From: CAZQNF01 sp964403325
Lineage (GTDB): Bacteria > Patescibacteriota > Patescibacteriia > Magasanikbacterales > GWA2-37-8
NCBI GenBank assembly: GCA_964403325.1
Contig: CAYOFO010000030.1
Span: 1 to 15,637 of the forward strand
DNA: 15,637 bases
Direction: 5' to 3'
Shown here: one piece after another, positions 1 to 7,555 of the stretch
Layout of the letters: each line of letters starts with the position of its first letter
Position numbering within the stretch: the first letter of the stretch is position 1
Translations under genes and position numbers: made by a program
The notes under the pieces: generated by a model
Told to the model about the DNA's origin: nothing
The model's input: only the letters and a program-made list of their open reading frames with translations
Databases searched by the model: none

Positions 1-2
1 CC

Positions 3-377
3 CAAAAGGAAGGCGAAGATTTTTTGGCCAAAAAACTGCTGGAGTCAATTCAAACCCCATGTGCTATGGTAACAGGGATGCGTCAATTAGCGCAGATAAG
101 TTTTTTCCGTAAAAACGCAAATTTTATTCTGCTAAGTATTGAATCAGAGGCGAACCTTCGTTTTGCTCGTGCTCAAAGCAGAAATAAATTGGGTGAAGCG
201 ACGAATTTAGAGGATTTTGTACGTAATGAAGAGTTGGAAAATAGCGGACATCATGTGCAACGTTTGTTCGAGTGTATCAAATTGGCTGATTATACTATAA
301 AAAACAATGGAACGCATGAAGATTTTATCAAGAGCCTTGATGAATTTATGAAAAGTTTAAAAATATTTGTGGAATAA
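3..377 (+). CDS. Dephospho-CoA-kinase-like P-loop NMP kinase, C-terminal part
   Basis: The frame is open to the left edge of the window, so this is the end of a longer gene; 124 residues are visible. The visible part resembles the C-terminal half of P-loop nucleoside-monophosphate kinases of the dephospho-CoA kinase/archaeal adenylate-kinase-like group. It shows a strand ending in ILLSIES, followed by RFARAQSR (a lid-type arginine-rich segment), then EDFVRNEELE, a helix, and the terminal ADYTIKNNGTHEDF pattern that ends with a helix. The Walker A loop would lie upstream and cannot be seen. The substrate is therefore unknown; a nucleotide or CoA-precursor kinase is only an inference from the family. 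A TTG at position 24 could be read as a start, but codons before it are also open and the protein clearly needs more N-terminal sequence. It converges on the next gene, with a hairpin terminator in between. Confidence 0.6.
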   Translation, partial: QKEGEDFLAKKLLESIQTPCAMVTGMRQLAQISFFRKNANFILLSIESEANLRFARAQSRNKLGEATNLEDFVRNEELENSGHHVQRLFECIKLADYTIKNNGTHEDFIKSLDEFMKSLKIFVE

Positions 378-461
378 ATTTGGCTAAAATAGATAATGGT
401 TGAGGTGAGGTATGTACTGGTGGGGAGTTTAAAAAATTGTGAGTAATTAAAATTGCATACA

Positions 462-488
462 AAAAAACGGCTGTTTAAGCCGTTTTTT
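462..488. terminator. Bidirectional intrinsic terminator
   Basis: A perfect 11-bp stem is formed by A-run plus CGGCT (462-472) and AGCCG plus T-run (478-488), with a 5-base loop. The A-run on one side and T-run on the other make it a terminator in both directions. It sits between the convergent partial kinase gene (ends 377) and the DUF5666 gene (ends 510). The rest of 378-509 holds nothing else that I can recognise. Confidence 0.85.
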
Positions 489-509
489 AACCATTCTATT
501 CTATTTGTT

Positions 510-1394
510 TTACTGCATTTTTTCAATTAGTTTGAGGAGCGAATTATCGCGTACGATACGGGCAATTATATTATTTGTTCCGGTTACTCTTGCACCGATA
601 ATACGAACTTTGTGGCCAACTTGAACATCGGCTAAAGTGGCTGTGCCATCATTCTTGCGAGTAAACTTGGCTTTGCTTACATCAACAGAAAAAGTGGTGG
701 TAGCGTTGTTTTTATCAATTTTAGTAATGGTAAGCATATTGCCATTGATAGCGCTGACCGTTCCCATAACATCAACTGAGTGTATTTTTACGGTGACAGT
801 TTTAGCGGTTACATTACTATTTGTTCTGTCCCAAACTCCAGATACGTGAACCGTAGTGCTTGGGGTAAGATCAGCGAGGGTAATAGATACACCTTGTTTT
901 TTTAAGACCGTTGAGCTGGTTACATTAATAGTTTGGGCACTACGACCTTTGGTTTGGAGTACAAAACTGCTAGAACTTACGGATGTGATAACCCCCTCAA
1001 AAGTACCGTTGCGTGCTTGCAGAGATTCGTCACGGATAAGTGTTGCTTTAATATTGGTGGTGCTGGCCGTCAGAGTTCCAAAAATACTAAGCGTATCCCC
1101 GGTTTGAATTTCGCTTAAACTCATGTCGCCGCCAAAACGACGGACAAGTTTGGCGCTGCTCGCATCCACATTGTAGGTGGTGGTGCTACTGAGTACGCTT
1201 AGCATAGAACCTTGGATCTGGGTTACTTTGCCGGTCCATTTTTTTTCGATTGGTTTTTTTAACTCGTGAATCATGGCTTTGGCAGAAACTTTGTTATGAT
1301 CAGTCTCGTTTACATCAGACTTGGCAAATGTAAAAGCGGTTGGTAATAAAACGAGCAAGCTCGCTAAGCCAAGGATTTTTGCAGTATGTTTCAT
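510..1394 (-). CDS. Secreted DUF5666 triple-repeat protein
   Basis: This 294-residue protein is predicted to be exported. It has a basic start (MKHTAK), a hydrophobic core LGLASLLVLLPTAFTFA and a likely signal peptidase I site near residues 24-25. The mature part is three tandem repeats of about 73-79 residues (roughly 53-125, 131-204 and 208-286). Each starts with a G-x-V/I-T/S-x-I/V strand pattern (GKVTQI, GVITSV, GTVSAI). Each continues with a threonine/serine-rich strand, then L-x-D/E-I/L/V plus a G/S-x-x-V/L beta segment, and ends with a strand such as IKATLIRDESL or IIARIVRDNSL. This is the small beta-barrel pattern of the DUF5666 family, which has no known activity. No catalytic residues stand out; binding to a polymer or the cell surface is a guess. 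It is the only - strand gene in the left half of the window and appears to be a single-gene unit with its own promoter and terminator. The ATG start is chosen because it begins the signal peptide; no Shine-Dalgarno sequence precedes it. Confidence 0.8.
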   Translation of the reverse strand: MKHTAKILGLASLLVLLPTAFTFAKSDVNETDHNKVSAKAMIHELKKPIEKKWTGKVTQIQGSMLSVLSSTTTYNVDASSAKLVRRFGGDMSLSEIQTGDTLSIFGTLTASTTNIKATLIRDESLQARNGTFEGVITSVSSSSFVLQTKGRSAQTINVTSSTVLKKQGVSITLADLTPSTTVHVSGVWDRTNSNVTAKTVTVKIHSVDVMGTVSAINGNMLTITKIDKNNATTTFSVDVSKAKFTRKNDGTATLADVQVGHKVRIIGARVTGTNNIIARIVRDNSLLKLIEKMQ

Positions 1395-1441
1395 AGTATT
1401 AAGTGTAATTTAAGTTAAAGATTGGGTTAAAAAATTTTAAA

Positions 1442-1470
1442 AGTATCATCGACCTTTGTTTCTATGTACA
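1442..1470 (-). promoter_or_regulatory. Candidate promoter of the DUF5666 gene
   Basis: On the - strand, TGTACA (1470-1465) lies 17 bases before GATACT (1447-1442). Each hexamer matches the sigma-70 consensus at 4 of 6 positions. Predicted transcription would start near 1435, about 40 bases before the ATG. The 166-base gap 1395-1560 separates two divergent genes; this is the only paired -35/-10 candidate I could find in it. Confidence 0.35.
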
Positions 1471-1560
1471 CACTCGGGGGCACAAAAGTTACATGTTTTA
1501 TAAAATCTTTAAAAATCCAAGCTTTGCAAATTATTGGCGCTATGCTAAGGTGCGTAGTAT

Positions 1561-2667
1561 ATGATACCAACAGACTTTACCTATCAATTTTACAGCACCA
1601 CTTCTAAGGCTTGGGCAGGCATGTATCAAGCTGTTGTTTCAGCGAAAAAATCAATTTTTTGGGAAGTCTATATATTTCTTGATGAAGGAGCTGGGGAGCG
1701 TTTTGTTGATATTTTATGCCAAAAAGCTTTAGTTGGCGTTGAGGTTAAAATTATTATCGATTCTTTCGGATCGTTTTTTTTATCGCGAACCGCTGAAACC
1801 CGTTTGCTCGCCGCTGGAGTAAAAATACAGCATTTTAATCCATTTTTTTTAGATTGGAATATCGGTAAGTGGATTAATCGGATCCGCATGAGAAATCATC
1901 GCAAAGTTTTGATTATTGATGAGGAAGTTGTTTTTTTGGGTGGGGTCAATTTGGATGCTGCTTCAGCCAGCTGGGATGATATACATGTGCGTTTAACCGG
2001 TAAAACCGTCCGACTGCTGGTGCGGGGTTTTGCCAAAAATTATGTGCGCAGCGGTGGTAAAAAATTTGAAGTACGACACTTATTGCATCCTAAAATAATT
2101 ACCAGCTTTAAAAAATGGCAGGAAAAAACCCATTTTATCTTTCACTCGCCTGGCTACGGTAAGAAAGAGCTGTTGCAAAAATTGTATTTGGGTATGATGG
2201 GCGCGGCTAACGAAAGTATTACGCTCTTAACCCCGTATTATACCCCGGACAAAAAATTTTTAGAGCTGATACGAGCGGCTAAAAACCGGGGAGTAACGAT
2301 TAATATTTTGTTGCCTTGGCGTCCGGACAGCCGCTTTATGCGCCTGATGGCCGATACGTACCTTGAAGTTACACATCGCGCCGGAGCCGCCATTTATTTT
2401 TTAAAAAAAATGAATCATGGTAAAGCTGTTACCATTGATAAGCATTATGGCATGATCGGCAGTGTTAATTTGACCGGACAAAGTTTTTGGCGCAACGAAG
2501 AGGCGAATGTTATTTTTGAAGAGCAGGGGATGATTGAAGAATTAAACCATATTCTCGACAATTGGAAAAAAGAAGCTACTCCCTGGAGCGAATTGCGAAA
2601 AAAAGGTTTTACCTGGCCCAAGCGTCTGTTGAATCGTTTCGTATCATGGTTCCACGGATATGTTTAA
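1561..2667 (+). CDS. Phospholipase D-family, cardiolipin-synthase-like
   Basis: This 368-residue protein has two HKD motifs, the signature of the phospholipase D superfamily. The first is H113-R-K115 with D120, followed by GGVN at 126-129; the second is H286-G-K288 with D293, followed by GSVN. In bacterial enzymes of this size without an N-terminal membrane segment (ClsB/ClsC type), the two HKD motifs form one active site. They transfer phosphatidyl groups, usually making cardiolipin from phosphatidylglycerol at the inner membrane face. No signal peptide is seen. The substrate cannot be told from sequence; other PLD-type transferases are possible. The start codon is ATG; an AAGG at 1547-1550 is a weak ribosome site at slightly long spacing. 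The end overlaps the next gene by 8 bases, so the two are probably cotranscribed and translationally coupled. Confidence 0.85.
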   Translation: MIPTDFTYQFYSTTSKAWAGMYQAVVSAKKSIFWEVYIFLDEGAGERFVDILCQKALVGVEVKIIIDSFGSFFLSRTAETRLLAAGVKIQHFNPFFLDWNIGKWINRIRMRNHRKVLIIDEEVVFLGGVNLDAASASWDDIHVRLTGKTVRLLVRGFAKNYVRSGGKKFEVRHLLHPKIITSFKKWQEKTHFIFHSPGYGKKELLQKLYLGMMGAANESITLLTPYYTPDKKFLELIRAAKNRGVTINILLPWRPDSRFMRLMADTYLEVTHRAGAAIYFLKKMNHGKAVTIDKHYGMIGSVNLTGQSFWRNEEANVIFEEQGMIEELNHILDNWKKEATPWSELRKKGFTWPKRLLNRFVSWFHGYV

Positions 2668-3895
2668 TGCTCAGCAATTTTCTGTCCCTTTAGCCGAACG
2701 TCTGCGACCAAAAACTTTGACCGAATTTTTCGGTCAAGAACATATTGTGGGGGTCGGTAAACTTCTTTATCAGCTCATTGTTAACCACACCTTATCTTCC
2801 CTTATTCTGTGGGGTCCGCCCGGAGTAGGTAAAACAACGCTCTCACACATTATTGCCGAAGAAACCGGATCGGTATTTGTGACTCTGTCGGGAGTTAGTA
2901 GTGGGAAAGAGGATTTAAAACAAGTGGTTAAGGAAGCTGGACAACGTAAAAAAGCTGACGGTACTTCTACTCTCCTATTTATCGATGAAATTCATCGCTG
3001 GAACAAAGCCCAGCAGGACGCCCTTTTACCCTACGTGGAGCAGGGGGTCATTATTCTTATTGGTGCCACCACTGAGAATCCTTCGTTTGAAATTAACGGA
3101 GCGCTCTTGTCGCGTTCCCGGGTATTTATCTTGGAACATTTAGGTCATTCGGCTTTGTTGCAAGTAATCGACCGAGCTTTGCAGGACTCGGAAAATGGTT
3201 TGGGGGCATTTCCTATAACCATAGATGCTCCGACCAAGAGTCTGCTCTCTGAGTTGGCGGGCGGAGATGCGCGGGTCGCTCTTAATACCCTCGAGCTCGC
3301 TGTTAAAAGTCAGCTCAAACAAGAAAAAATTGTTATTACCACGTCCGATATTAAGGAAGCGCTGCAGCGTACGAGTCTGGTTTTTGATAAAAAAGGCGAA
3401 GAATTTTATAACACCATTTCTGCTTTACACAAATCTATGCGCGGCAGTGATGTCAATGCCAGCCTCTATTGGTTGGCGCGGATGCTGGAAGGGGGAGTTG
3501 ACCCGCTCTATCTGGCCCGGCGTATCGTGCGGTTTGCGAGTGAAGATATTGGTGTTGCCAACAGTGAAGCCTTGGTGCAGACAATCAGCGCTTACCAAGC
3601 CTGTCATTTTTTAGGGTATCCGGAGTGTAATGTACATTTAGCTCAAGCCGTAGTGTATTGTGCCAAATCAGCCAAATCAAATTTGCTTTATCGCGCTTAT
3701 CGAGCTGCGGCAGAGGATGCGCGGGCGACCTCGCACTTGGGTGTTCCGTTGCATTTGCGCAATGCACCAACCCGGTTTATGAAGGATGTTGGGTATGGCC
3801 AGGGTTACCAGTATAATCCAGACTATGAAGCAGGGGAGGTGGAGCAAAAATATTTACCACCTGAACTCATTGGAAGAAATTACCTCAAAAAATGA
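2660..3895 (+). CDS. rarA: Replication-associated recombination protein A (RarA/MgsA), AAA+ ATPase
   Basis: RarA is a clamp-loader-like AAA+ ATPase that acts at stalled or gapped replication forks and single-stranded DNA ends. The 411-residue length is usual for the family. Visible elements: N-terminal PLAERLRPKTLTEFFGQEHI; Walker A GPPGVGKTT at 52-60; Walker B FIDEIHRWNKAQQDALLP with D109-E110; sensor 1 GATTENPSFE at 135-144, followed by the arginine-finger stretch LLSRSRVF. The C-terminal half has the tetramerisation region LHKSMRGSDVNASLYWLARMLEGG and the closing PTRFMKDVGYGQGYQYNPD block typical of RarA. The usual HRF after the Walker B is HRW here, a mild change. The ATG overlaps the end of the PLD-family gene, with no Shine-Dalgarno sequence. 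The gene ends with TGA, showing that TGA is a stop in this organism. Confidence 0.95.
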   Translation: MFNAQQFSVPLAERLRPKTLTEFFGQEHIVGVGKLLYQLIVNHTLSSLILWGPPGVGKTTLSHIIAEETGSVFVTLSGVSSGKEDLKQVVKEAGQRKKADGTSTLLFIDEIHRWNKAQQDALLPYVEQGVIILIGATTENPSFEINGALLSRSRVFILEHLGHSALLQVIDRALQDSENGLGAFPITIDAPTKSLLSELAGGDARVALNTLELAVKSQLKQEKIVITTSDIKEALQRTSLVFDKKGEEFYNTISALHKSMRGSDVNASLYWLARMLEGGVDPLYLARRIVRFASEDIGVANSEALVQTISAYQACHFLGYPECNVHLAQAVVYCAKSAKSNLLYRAYRAAAEDARATSHLGVPLHLRNAPTRFMKDVGYGQGYQYNPDYEAGEVEQKYLPPELIGRNYLKK

Positions 3896-3924
3896 GGGGA
3901 TGAGTTTTTTTATCGCAACAATGC

Positions 3925-3942
3925 AAAATTGGCTCAATTTTT
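3925..3942 (+). terminator. Weak hairpin after rarA
   Basis: AAAATTG (3925-3931) pairs with CAATTTT (3935-3941) across a 3-base loop and runs into a short T-tract. The 7-bp stem is AT-rich and therefore weak. It lies in the 108-base gap between rarA and the M23 gene, upstream of that gene's promoter, which is where a terminator would be expected. Confidence 0.3.
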
Positions 3943-3988
3943 GTGAAGTTCGGGTTTATAGGGCAAACTATTCTGTCACCAAAAAAAA

Positions 3989-3997
3989 TGTTATACT
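3989..3997 (+). promoter_or_regulatory. Extended -10 promoter of the M23-ddl operon, probably leaderless
   Basis: TG at 3989-3990, one base, then TATACT at 3992-3997 make an extended -10 element. I see no good -35 (position-matched TATTCT is poor), which is common with extended -10 promoters. Transcription starting 7 bases downstream would begin at about 4004, exactly on the A of the ATG of the next gene, implying a leaderless message. Confidence 0.55.
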
Positions 3998-4003
3998 TGG
4001 TGT

Positions 4004-5260
4004 ATGTCAACCAAGTATTTTTTAAGGAAAAAAATTTTCGTTCCGTTGTTTCTTTTTTTAAGCCTTTTTTACCCATATCAAGGTATTTTTTTGGTTAAAG
4101 CCGCTCCAGAAACAGGCACTGGTGGGACCAAGGAAGAAATACAAGTTTTAAACGAAAAAATCGCTGAGCAGCAAAAAAAAATAAAAGAGCTTGAGTCGAC
4201 CATGGCTGCTTACCAAAAAAGTATTGACGAGCATCGTACCCAAGCTGTTTCCCTGAAAAATCAGCTCGCTATACTGGATAGTCGTTTAATCCAGCTGCAA
4301 AACGACATTAATGTCACCAAAGAAAAGATCGAGCAGGTGCAACTGCAAATTACTGCTCTCAACCTTTCTCTGCAAGAAAAGCAGGCGATTATTGATAAAC
4401 AAAAAGCCATTATTTCTGTTATTATTCAACAAATCCATAGCGGTGATCAAAAAAATTATTTAGAAATTTTATTCACCTACAAAAATTTTGCTGATTTTTA
4501 CAATCAACTCAAAAATTTAGAAAGTATTTATATTGACCTAGGTTATTCTATTAAGAATCTTCGTCTTGCCAAAGAAGATTTGATTGCCAAAAAAAATGAA
4601 CTCAGTCAAACTAAAAAACAGTTTGAAGCTCTCCAAAATGATCTAACGCAAAAAAAACAAAATTTGGCCGAACAGTCCGGTAGTAAACAAAATTTATTGG
4701 TGCAAACCAAAAATTCCGAAGCCAAATACCAAACTTTACTCAGTGGTTTAAAAAAACAATACCAAACAGTAGAAAACGAAGTGCGCAACTACGAAGCGCA
4801 AATTAAGAAAAAATTGGAAGCGCAAGATAAAATTCCCGCTTCCGGCAACGTGGCCTTTGATTGGCCAGTCGCCAGTCACTATATTACCGCTCGTTTTCAT
4901 GATCCGACCTATATATTTCGCAATGTTTTTGAGCATAGCGCCGTTGATATTCGGGCGGCTCAGGGTACGCCGGTGCACGCGGCCGCGAGTGGATATGTAG
5001 CCAAAGCGCGCACCTGCACCACGTCCTCCTGCTATGCGTATGTACTTATAGTGCATACCGGCAATTTGTCTACGGTTTATGGCCATCTCAGCCGGATAGT
5101 GGCTAAAGACGACCAGTTTGTCAATAAAGGTGATATAATCGGCTATTCAGGGGCGACACCCGGAACCGTAGGGGCCGGACCTTTTACCACTGGCGCTCAT
5201 CTTCATTTTGAAGTACGTTTAAATGGTATTCCGGTTAACCCGGAAGCCTATTTACCATAA
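4004..5260 (+). CDS. Secreted coiled-coil M23/LytM peptidase, EnvC-like
   Basis: This 418-residue exported protein looks like the murein hydrolase activator/EnvC group: signal peptide, long coiled coil, then a LytM domain. Residues 1-33 form a signal sequence (basic YFLRKK, hydrophobic IFVPLFLFLSLF, cleavage near VKA-A). Residues 44-270 are a long heptad-rich coiled coil. The C-terminal M23 domain (about 290-418) keeps all zinc-site motifs: H311-x3-D315, H361 in YGHLS, and H399-x-H401 in AHLHFE. EnvC itself has lost zinc-binding residues, so this protein may be an active endopeptidase cleaving peptidoglycan peptide bridges rather than only an activator; which of the two cannot be settled here. 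It opens an operon with ddl five bases downstream, which fits a role in wall remodelling, perhaps at division. The ATG is chosen because it starts the signal peptide and coincides with the predicted transcription start. Confidence 0.9.
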   Translation: MSTKYFLRKKIFVPLFLFLSLFYPYQGIFLVKAAPETGTGGTKEEIQVLNEKIAEQQKKIKELESTMAAYQKSIDEHRTQAVSLKNQLAILDSRLIQLQNDINVTKEKIEQVQLQITALNLSLQEKQAIIDKQKAIISVIIQQIHSGDQKNYLEILFTYKNFADFYNQLKNLESIYIDLGYSIKNLRLAKEDLIAKKNELSQTKKQFEALQNDLTQKKQNLAEQSGSKQNLLVQTKNSEAKYQTLLSGLKKQYQTVENEVRNYEAQIKKKLEAQDKIPASGNVAFDWPVASHYITARFHDPTYIFRNVFEHSAVDIRAAQGTPVHAAASGYVAKARTCTTSSCYAYVLIVHTGNLSTVYGHLSRIVAKDDQFVNKGDIIGYSGATPGTVGAGPFTTGAHLHFEVRLNGIPVNPEAYLP

Positions 5261-5265
5261 ATTGT

Positions 5266-6261
5266 ATGCCATCCAAAATCAAAGTTGCTATTTTATACGG
5301 CGGATCTTCTTGTGAACGCTCGGTTTCCTTGGTTACCGGACAAGCCATTTTTGAGAATCTTGATCGGACCAAATACCAGGCGACTCTGGTAGAGCTTACC
5401 CCTAAAAATCATTTTTTAATCCGTCGTAAAGAGCAGAAAATTTTTCTTGACCTGTTGAATAAAGACCGAAAAAAATTTGACCTCTTTTTTATCGCGCTCC
5501 ACGGGAGTCCGGGCGAAGATGGTGCAGTGCAGGGCTTGCTTCAGCTTTTGGGTATACCTTTTACCGGTTCGGATGTCCTCGCGAGTGCTCTTGCAATGGA
5601 TAAGGTTAAAACAGGGGAAATATATCGTGTCTATGGTATCCCCACCCCAGAATTGAGAGATTTTACCCGTCTCGATTGGAAAAAGAATAAAGAAAATATT
5701 TTGGCAGAAATTCGCCAAAAAATAGGTTTTCCGGCCGTGCTCAAGCCAGTCAATCAAGGTTCGGCCATTGGGGTAAAAATAGTTCAAAACGAAGTCGAAC
5801 TCGTTAAAAATGTACCCAAATTGTTGGTCGATTTTCCGTATCTTATGGCCCAACGTTTTATTCCCGGAGCCGAGACGACTTGCGGGGTACTCGAAAAAAA
5901 AGGGGTAGCCTTTGCTCTCCCCCCAACGCATATTAAACCCAATTTAAACGGTTTTTATGACTTTGCTTCCAAATATAAAGCCGGCGGTTCAATTCATATT
6001 TGTCCGGCAGATTTTGCCCCGGAAATAAACCAAAAACTGCAAGAACTGGCCGTGCGGGCGCACCAAGCTTTAGGTTGCCGCGGTATGTCACGCACAGATA
6101 TTAGGGTGAATGATCAGGGAGAATGCTTTGTGCTTGAAACCAATACCATTCCGGGCATGACTCCCACCAGCCTGTTGCCTGAAGCTGCTCAAAAGGGTGG
6201 AATATATTTTGCGAAGATGCTTGACCTGATGATTGATTCTTGTTATTTTGGTGATAAGTAA
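5266..6261 (+). CDS. ddl: D-alanine--D-alanine ligase
   Basis: Ddl is a cytoplasmic ATP-grasp enzyme that joins two D-alanines to make the terminal dipeptide of peptidoglycan precursors. The 331-residue length is normal. Motifs in order: GGSSCERSVSL near the N-terminus; HGSPGEDGAVQG from H79; TGSDVLASALAMDK; the ATP-grasp lysine in AVLKPVNQGSAIGV; YDFASKY from Y231; the RTDIRV strand; and the metal-binding LETNTIPGMT with E291 and N293. The first motif reads CERSVSL where EREVSL is common, and the glycine-rich loop reads GSAIG in place of GSSVG; both are mild variants. It sits 5 bases after the M23 gene and 8 bases before the first orphan gene. The partner enzyme alanine racemase is on the other strand about 7 kb away. 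Confidence 0.96.
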   Translation: MPSKIKVAILYGGSSCERSVSLVTGQAIFENLDRTKYQATLVELTPKNHFLIRRKEQKIFLDLLNKDRKKFDLFFIALHGSPGEDGAVQGLLQLLGIPFTGSDVLASALAMDKVKTGEIYRVYGIPTPELRDFTRLDWKKNKENILAEIRQKIGFPAVLKPVNQGSAIGVKIVQNEVELVKNVPKLLVDFPYLMAQRFIPGAETTCGVLEKKGVAFALPPTHIKPNLNGFYDFASKYKAGGSIHICPADFAPEINQKLQELAVRAHQALGCRGMSRTDIRVNDQGECFVLETNTIPGMTPTSLLPEAAQKGGIYFAKMLDLMIDSCYFGDK

Positions 6262-6269
6262 CCTTTTTT

Positions 6270-7319
6270 ATGCTTCAACAACAAATGGAGGGAAGGCAAG
6301 AAACTTTTTTGCCGCATCAAATAATGATCGGTGATCCAGATCTTAATCCGGATGAACCAACTCAAAGGGCGCAAAAAGCAGAGCTTTCTTCGCCGGGTGT
6401 AATTTCTGAGCCACTCTTGGCGGTAGAAAGTTCTTCTCTTCCACCGGAAGTCCAAGAACGTCTTCAAGTTGCTGAAGTGAGCAAAAAGACTCGTTTAGCC
6501 GGCCTTCGACAAGGGCTAAACAGGCTATTAGGTCGGATCGTAAGGATTTCGGAGCTTTGGCAAATGGCCACAGAAGCTAAGCCCGCATTTAGTGACCAAG
6601 ATTTGCATTATATTGCGGCCGCTCAATTGTATTGGAGCGAAGATTTGATGAAAGATAAAAACAACGACCCCAACAAATTTAGTTCCCTCCACATGATTCC
6701 AGAGGTTAATCGTGGTGGGCAGCTCCTTGCAAGAATTAAGCCCGGGGTTAAAGTTTTTTCTCCAGCCGAACAACAAAAGATTGATAGTGCTAAAGAAGCA
6801 CTGGCGACTGCTCATAAGTATGTGGAGGGCAATTTGAACTCTTTGCGCGCGGTCAGTAAAAAAATAGATAGAGAACAAAAGTTAACTGATGCAGAAAAAA
6901 ACTTGTCCAACTTGTTGCAAAATGATAAAAATGTCGCTTTGGCGTATAAACGACTTAATTTAAAGGCTAAAAATGCTGAATCGTTACAATATCGAGCTGA
7001 TTTACAGCAATGGGCTTTAAAGCGGGTCGAGCATCTGAAACAAATGGACGGACCAGGTAAAATTATGGTGAAAATGGCTGAAGCTATTTTAGAAAACAAA
7101 CTGAATGTTCATCAGGTGGCCAATGCTATAAAGCAGTATGGTTTAAAAATTTCCGTATCAGAGTTGGGGGATCGTAAACTTACCCCCGATTGGTATGAGG
7201 ATGAAACGCACCCACTTTTTGCCGCGCTTCAATCCTTAGATCCAGCTTCAGAACAGCCGGGAAAACTTTTGGATTCCATCAACCAAGCTGTAAGCATACT
7301 TCGTCGTCAAGCAAATTAA
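6270..7319 (+). CDS. Uncharacterised helical protein, cassette gene A
   Basis: I do not recognise this 349-residue protein. It has no signal peptide or membrane segment. Residues 1-60 are rich in Pro, Glu, Gln and Ser and are probably disordered; the rest looks mostly alpha-helical, with a charged coiled-coil-like stretch at about 165-260. A core of about 130 residues (106-237) lines up with few gaps against residues 70-204 of the product of 8733-9746. Shared points include a phenylalanine-led AAA-x-L segment (YIAAAQLY against NVAAANLF), a GG/KG followed by LL, V-x-FS or VNFS followed by E, then L-x-D-x-E, and finally a leucine-alanine pair and AE. I infer that the two are diverged paralogs. 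It begins only 8 bases after ddl with no terminator, so it is probably transcribed with the wall genes. No Shine-Dalgarno sequence is present. Confidence 0.75.
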   Translation: MLQQQMEGRQETFLPHQIMIGDPDLNPDEPTQRAQKAELSSPGVISEPLLAVESSSLPPEVQERLQVAEVSKKTRLAGLRQGLNRLLGRIVRISELWQMATEAKPAFSDQDLHYIAAAQLYWSEDLMKDKNNDPNKFSSLHMIPEVNRGGQLLARIKPGVKVFSPAEQQKIDSAKEALATAHKYVEGNLNSLRAVSKKIDREQKLTDAEKNLSNLLQNDKNVALAYKRLNLKAKNAESLQYRADLQQWALKRVEHLKQMDGPGKIMVKMAEAILENKLNVHQVANAIKQYGLKISVSELGDRKLTPDWYEDETHPLFAALQSLDPASEQPGKLLDSINQAVSILRRQAN

Positions 7320-7322
7320 TTT
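7313..7322. repeat. AAATTAATTT palindromic leader element, copy 1
   Basis: A 10-base perfect palindrome, preceded by C and followed by further T bases, spans the stop codon of gene A and lies just upstream of the ATG of gene B. The same palindrome recurs before gene C and before the interrupted gene A'. Confidence 0.6.
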
Positions 7323-7336
7323 TTTATTTATTTTCT

Positions 7337-7546
7337 ATGTCTTCCCCACAGCAACCAATTGTAAATCATACTCATGCCACCGCCAACGATTTGCTCAAAC
7401 AAGCGCGAGCCCTCATTGCCGAGTATATTGAGGCGGTCAAAAAAATTAATACCGAAGAACAAGCTATAATTGACGCCGCGCTGGCCAAAGAACGCGAAGA
7501 TCATATTAATGCCATTAAACAACATATACAAAGTTTAACAAATTAA
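7337..7546 (+). CDS. Small helical protein, cassette gene B
   Basis: This is a 69-residue unrecognised protein. After about 15 flexible residues it is predicted to be almost wholly alpha-helical, with a charged heptad-like pattern (LLKQARALIAEYIEAVKK and then KEREDHINAIKQHI). There is no signal or membrane segment. It lies 17 bases after gene A and 9 bases before gene C, in the same direction, inside the run of short-spaced genes after ddl. Its codons end in C or G more often than those of gene C, like the housekeeping genes nearby, which supports it being a real gene and long resident. It could be an adaptor or subunit of a complex with its neighbours; this is inference from position only. 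Confidence 0.65.
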   Translation: MSSPQQPIVNHTHATANDLLKQARALIAEYIEAVKKINTEEQAIIDAALAKEREDHINAIKQHIQSLTN

Positions 7547-7552
7547 TTTTTA
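7534..7552 (+). repeat. 19-base exact repeat, copy 1 (before gene C)
   Basis: TTTAACAAATTAATTTTTA occurs here and again, identically, at 8610-8628. Here it overlaps the last codons and stop of gene B and ends 3 bases before the ATG of gene C. It contains the AAATTAATTT palindrome. Confidence 0.8.
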
Positions 7553-7555
7553 CTT

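Noticed and set aside
637..1118. Open + strand frames (637-849, 856-1107, 933-1118) inside the DUF5666 gene
   Set aside because: They are antisense to a gene with a signal peptide and clear repeats, have no promoter or family resemblance, and arise from the Thr/Ser-rich coding sequence.
3893..3895. TGA=Gly genetic code (Gracilibacteria/Absconditabacteria)
   Set aside because: rarA ends in TGA at the expected length, and all recognised genes are intact under the standard stops.
3883..3911. CCTCA/TGAGG hairpin at the end of rarA as its terminator
   Set aside because: The 5-bp stem is separated from the T-run by about 8 bases, so it does not form a normal intrinsic terminator; the AT hairpin at 3925-3942 is slightly better but also weak.
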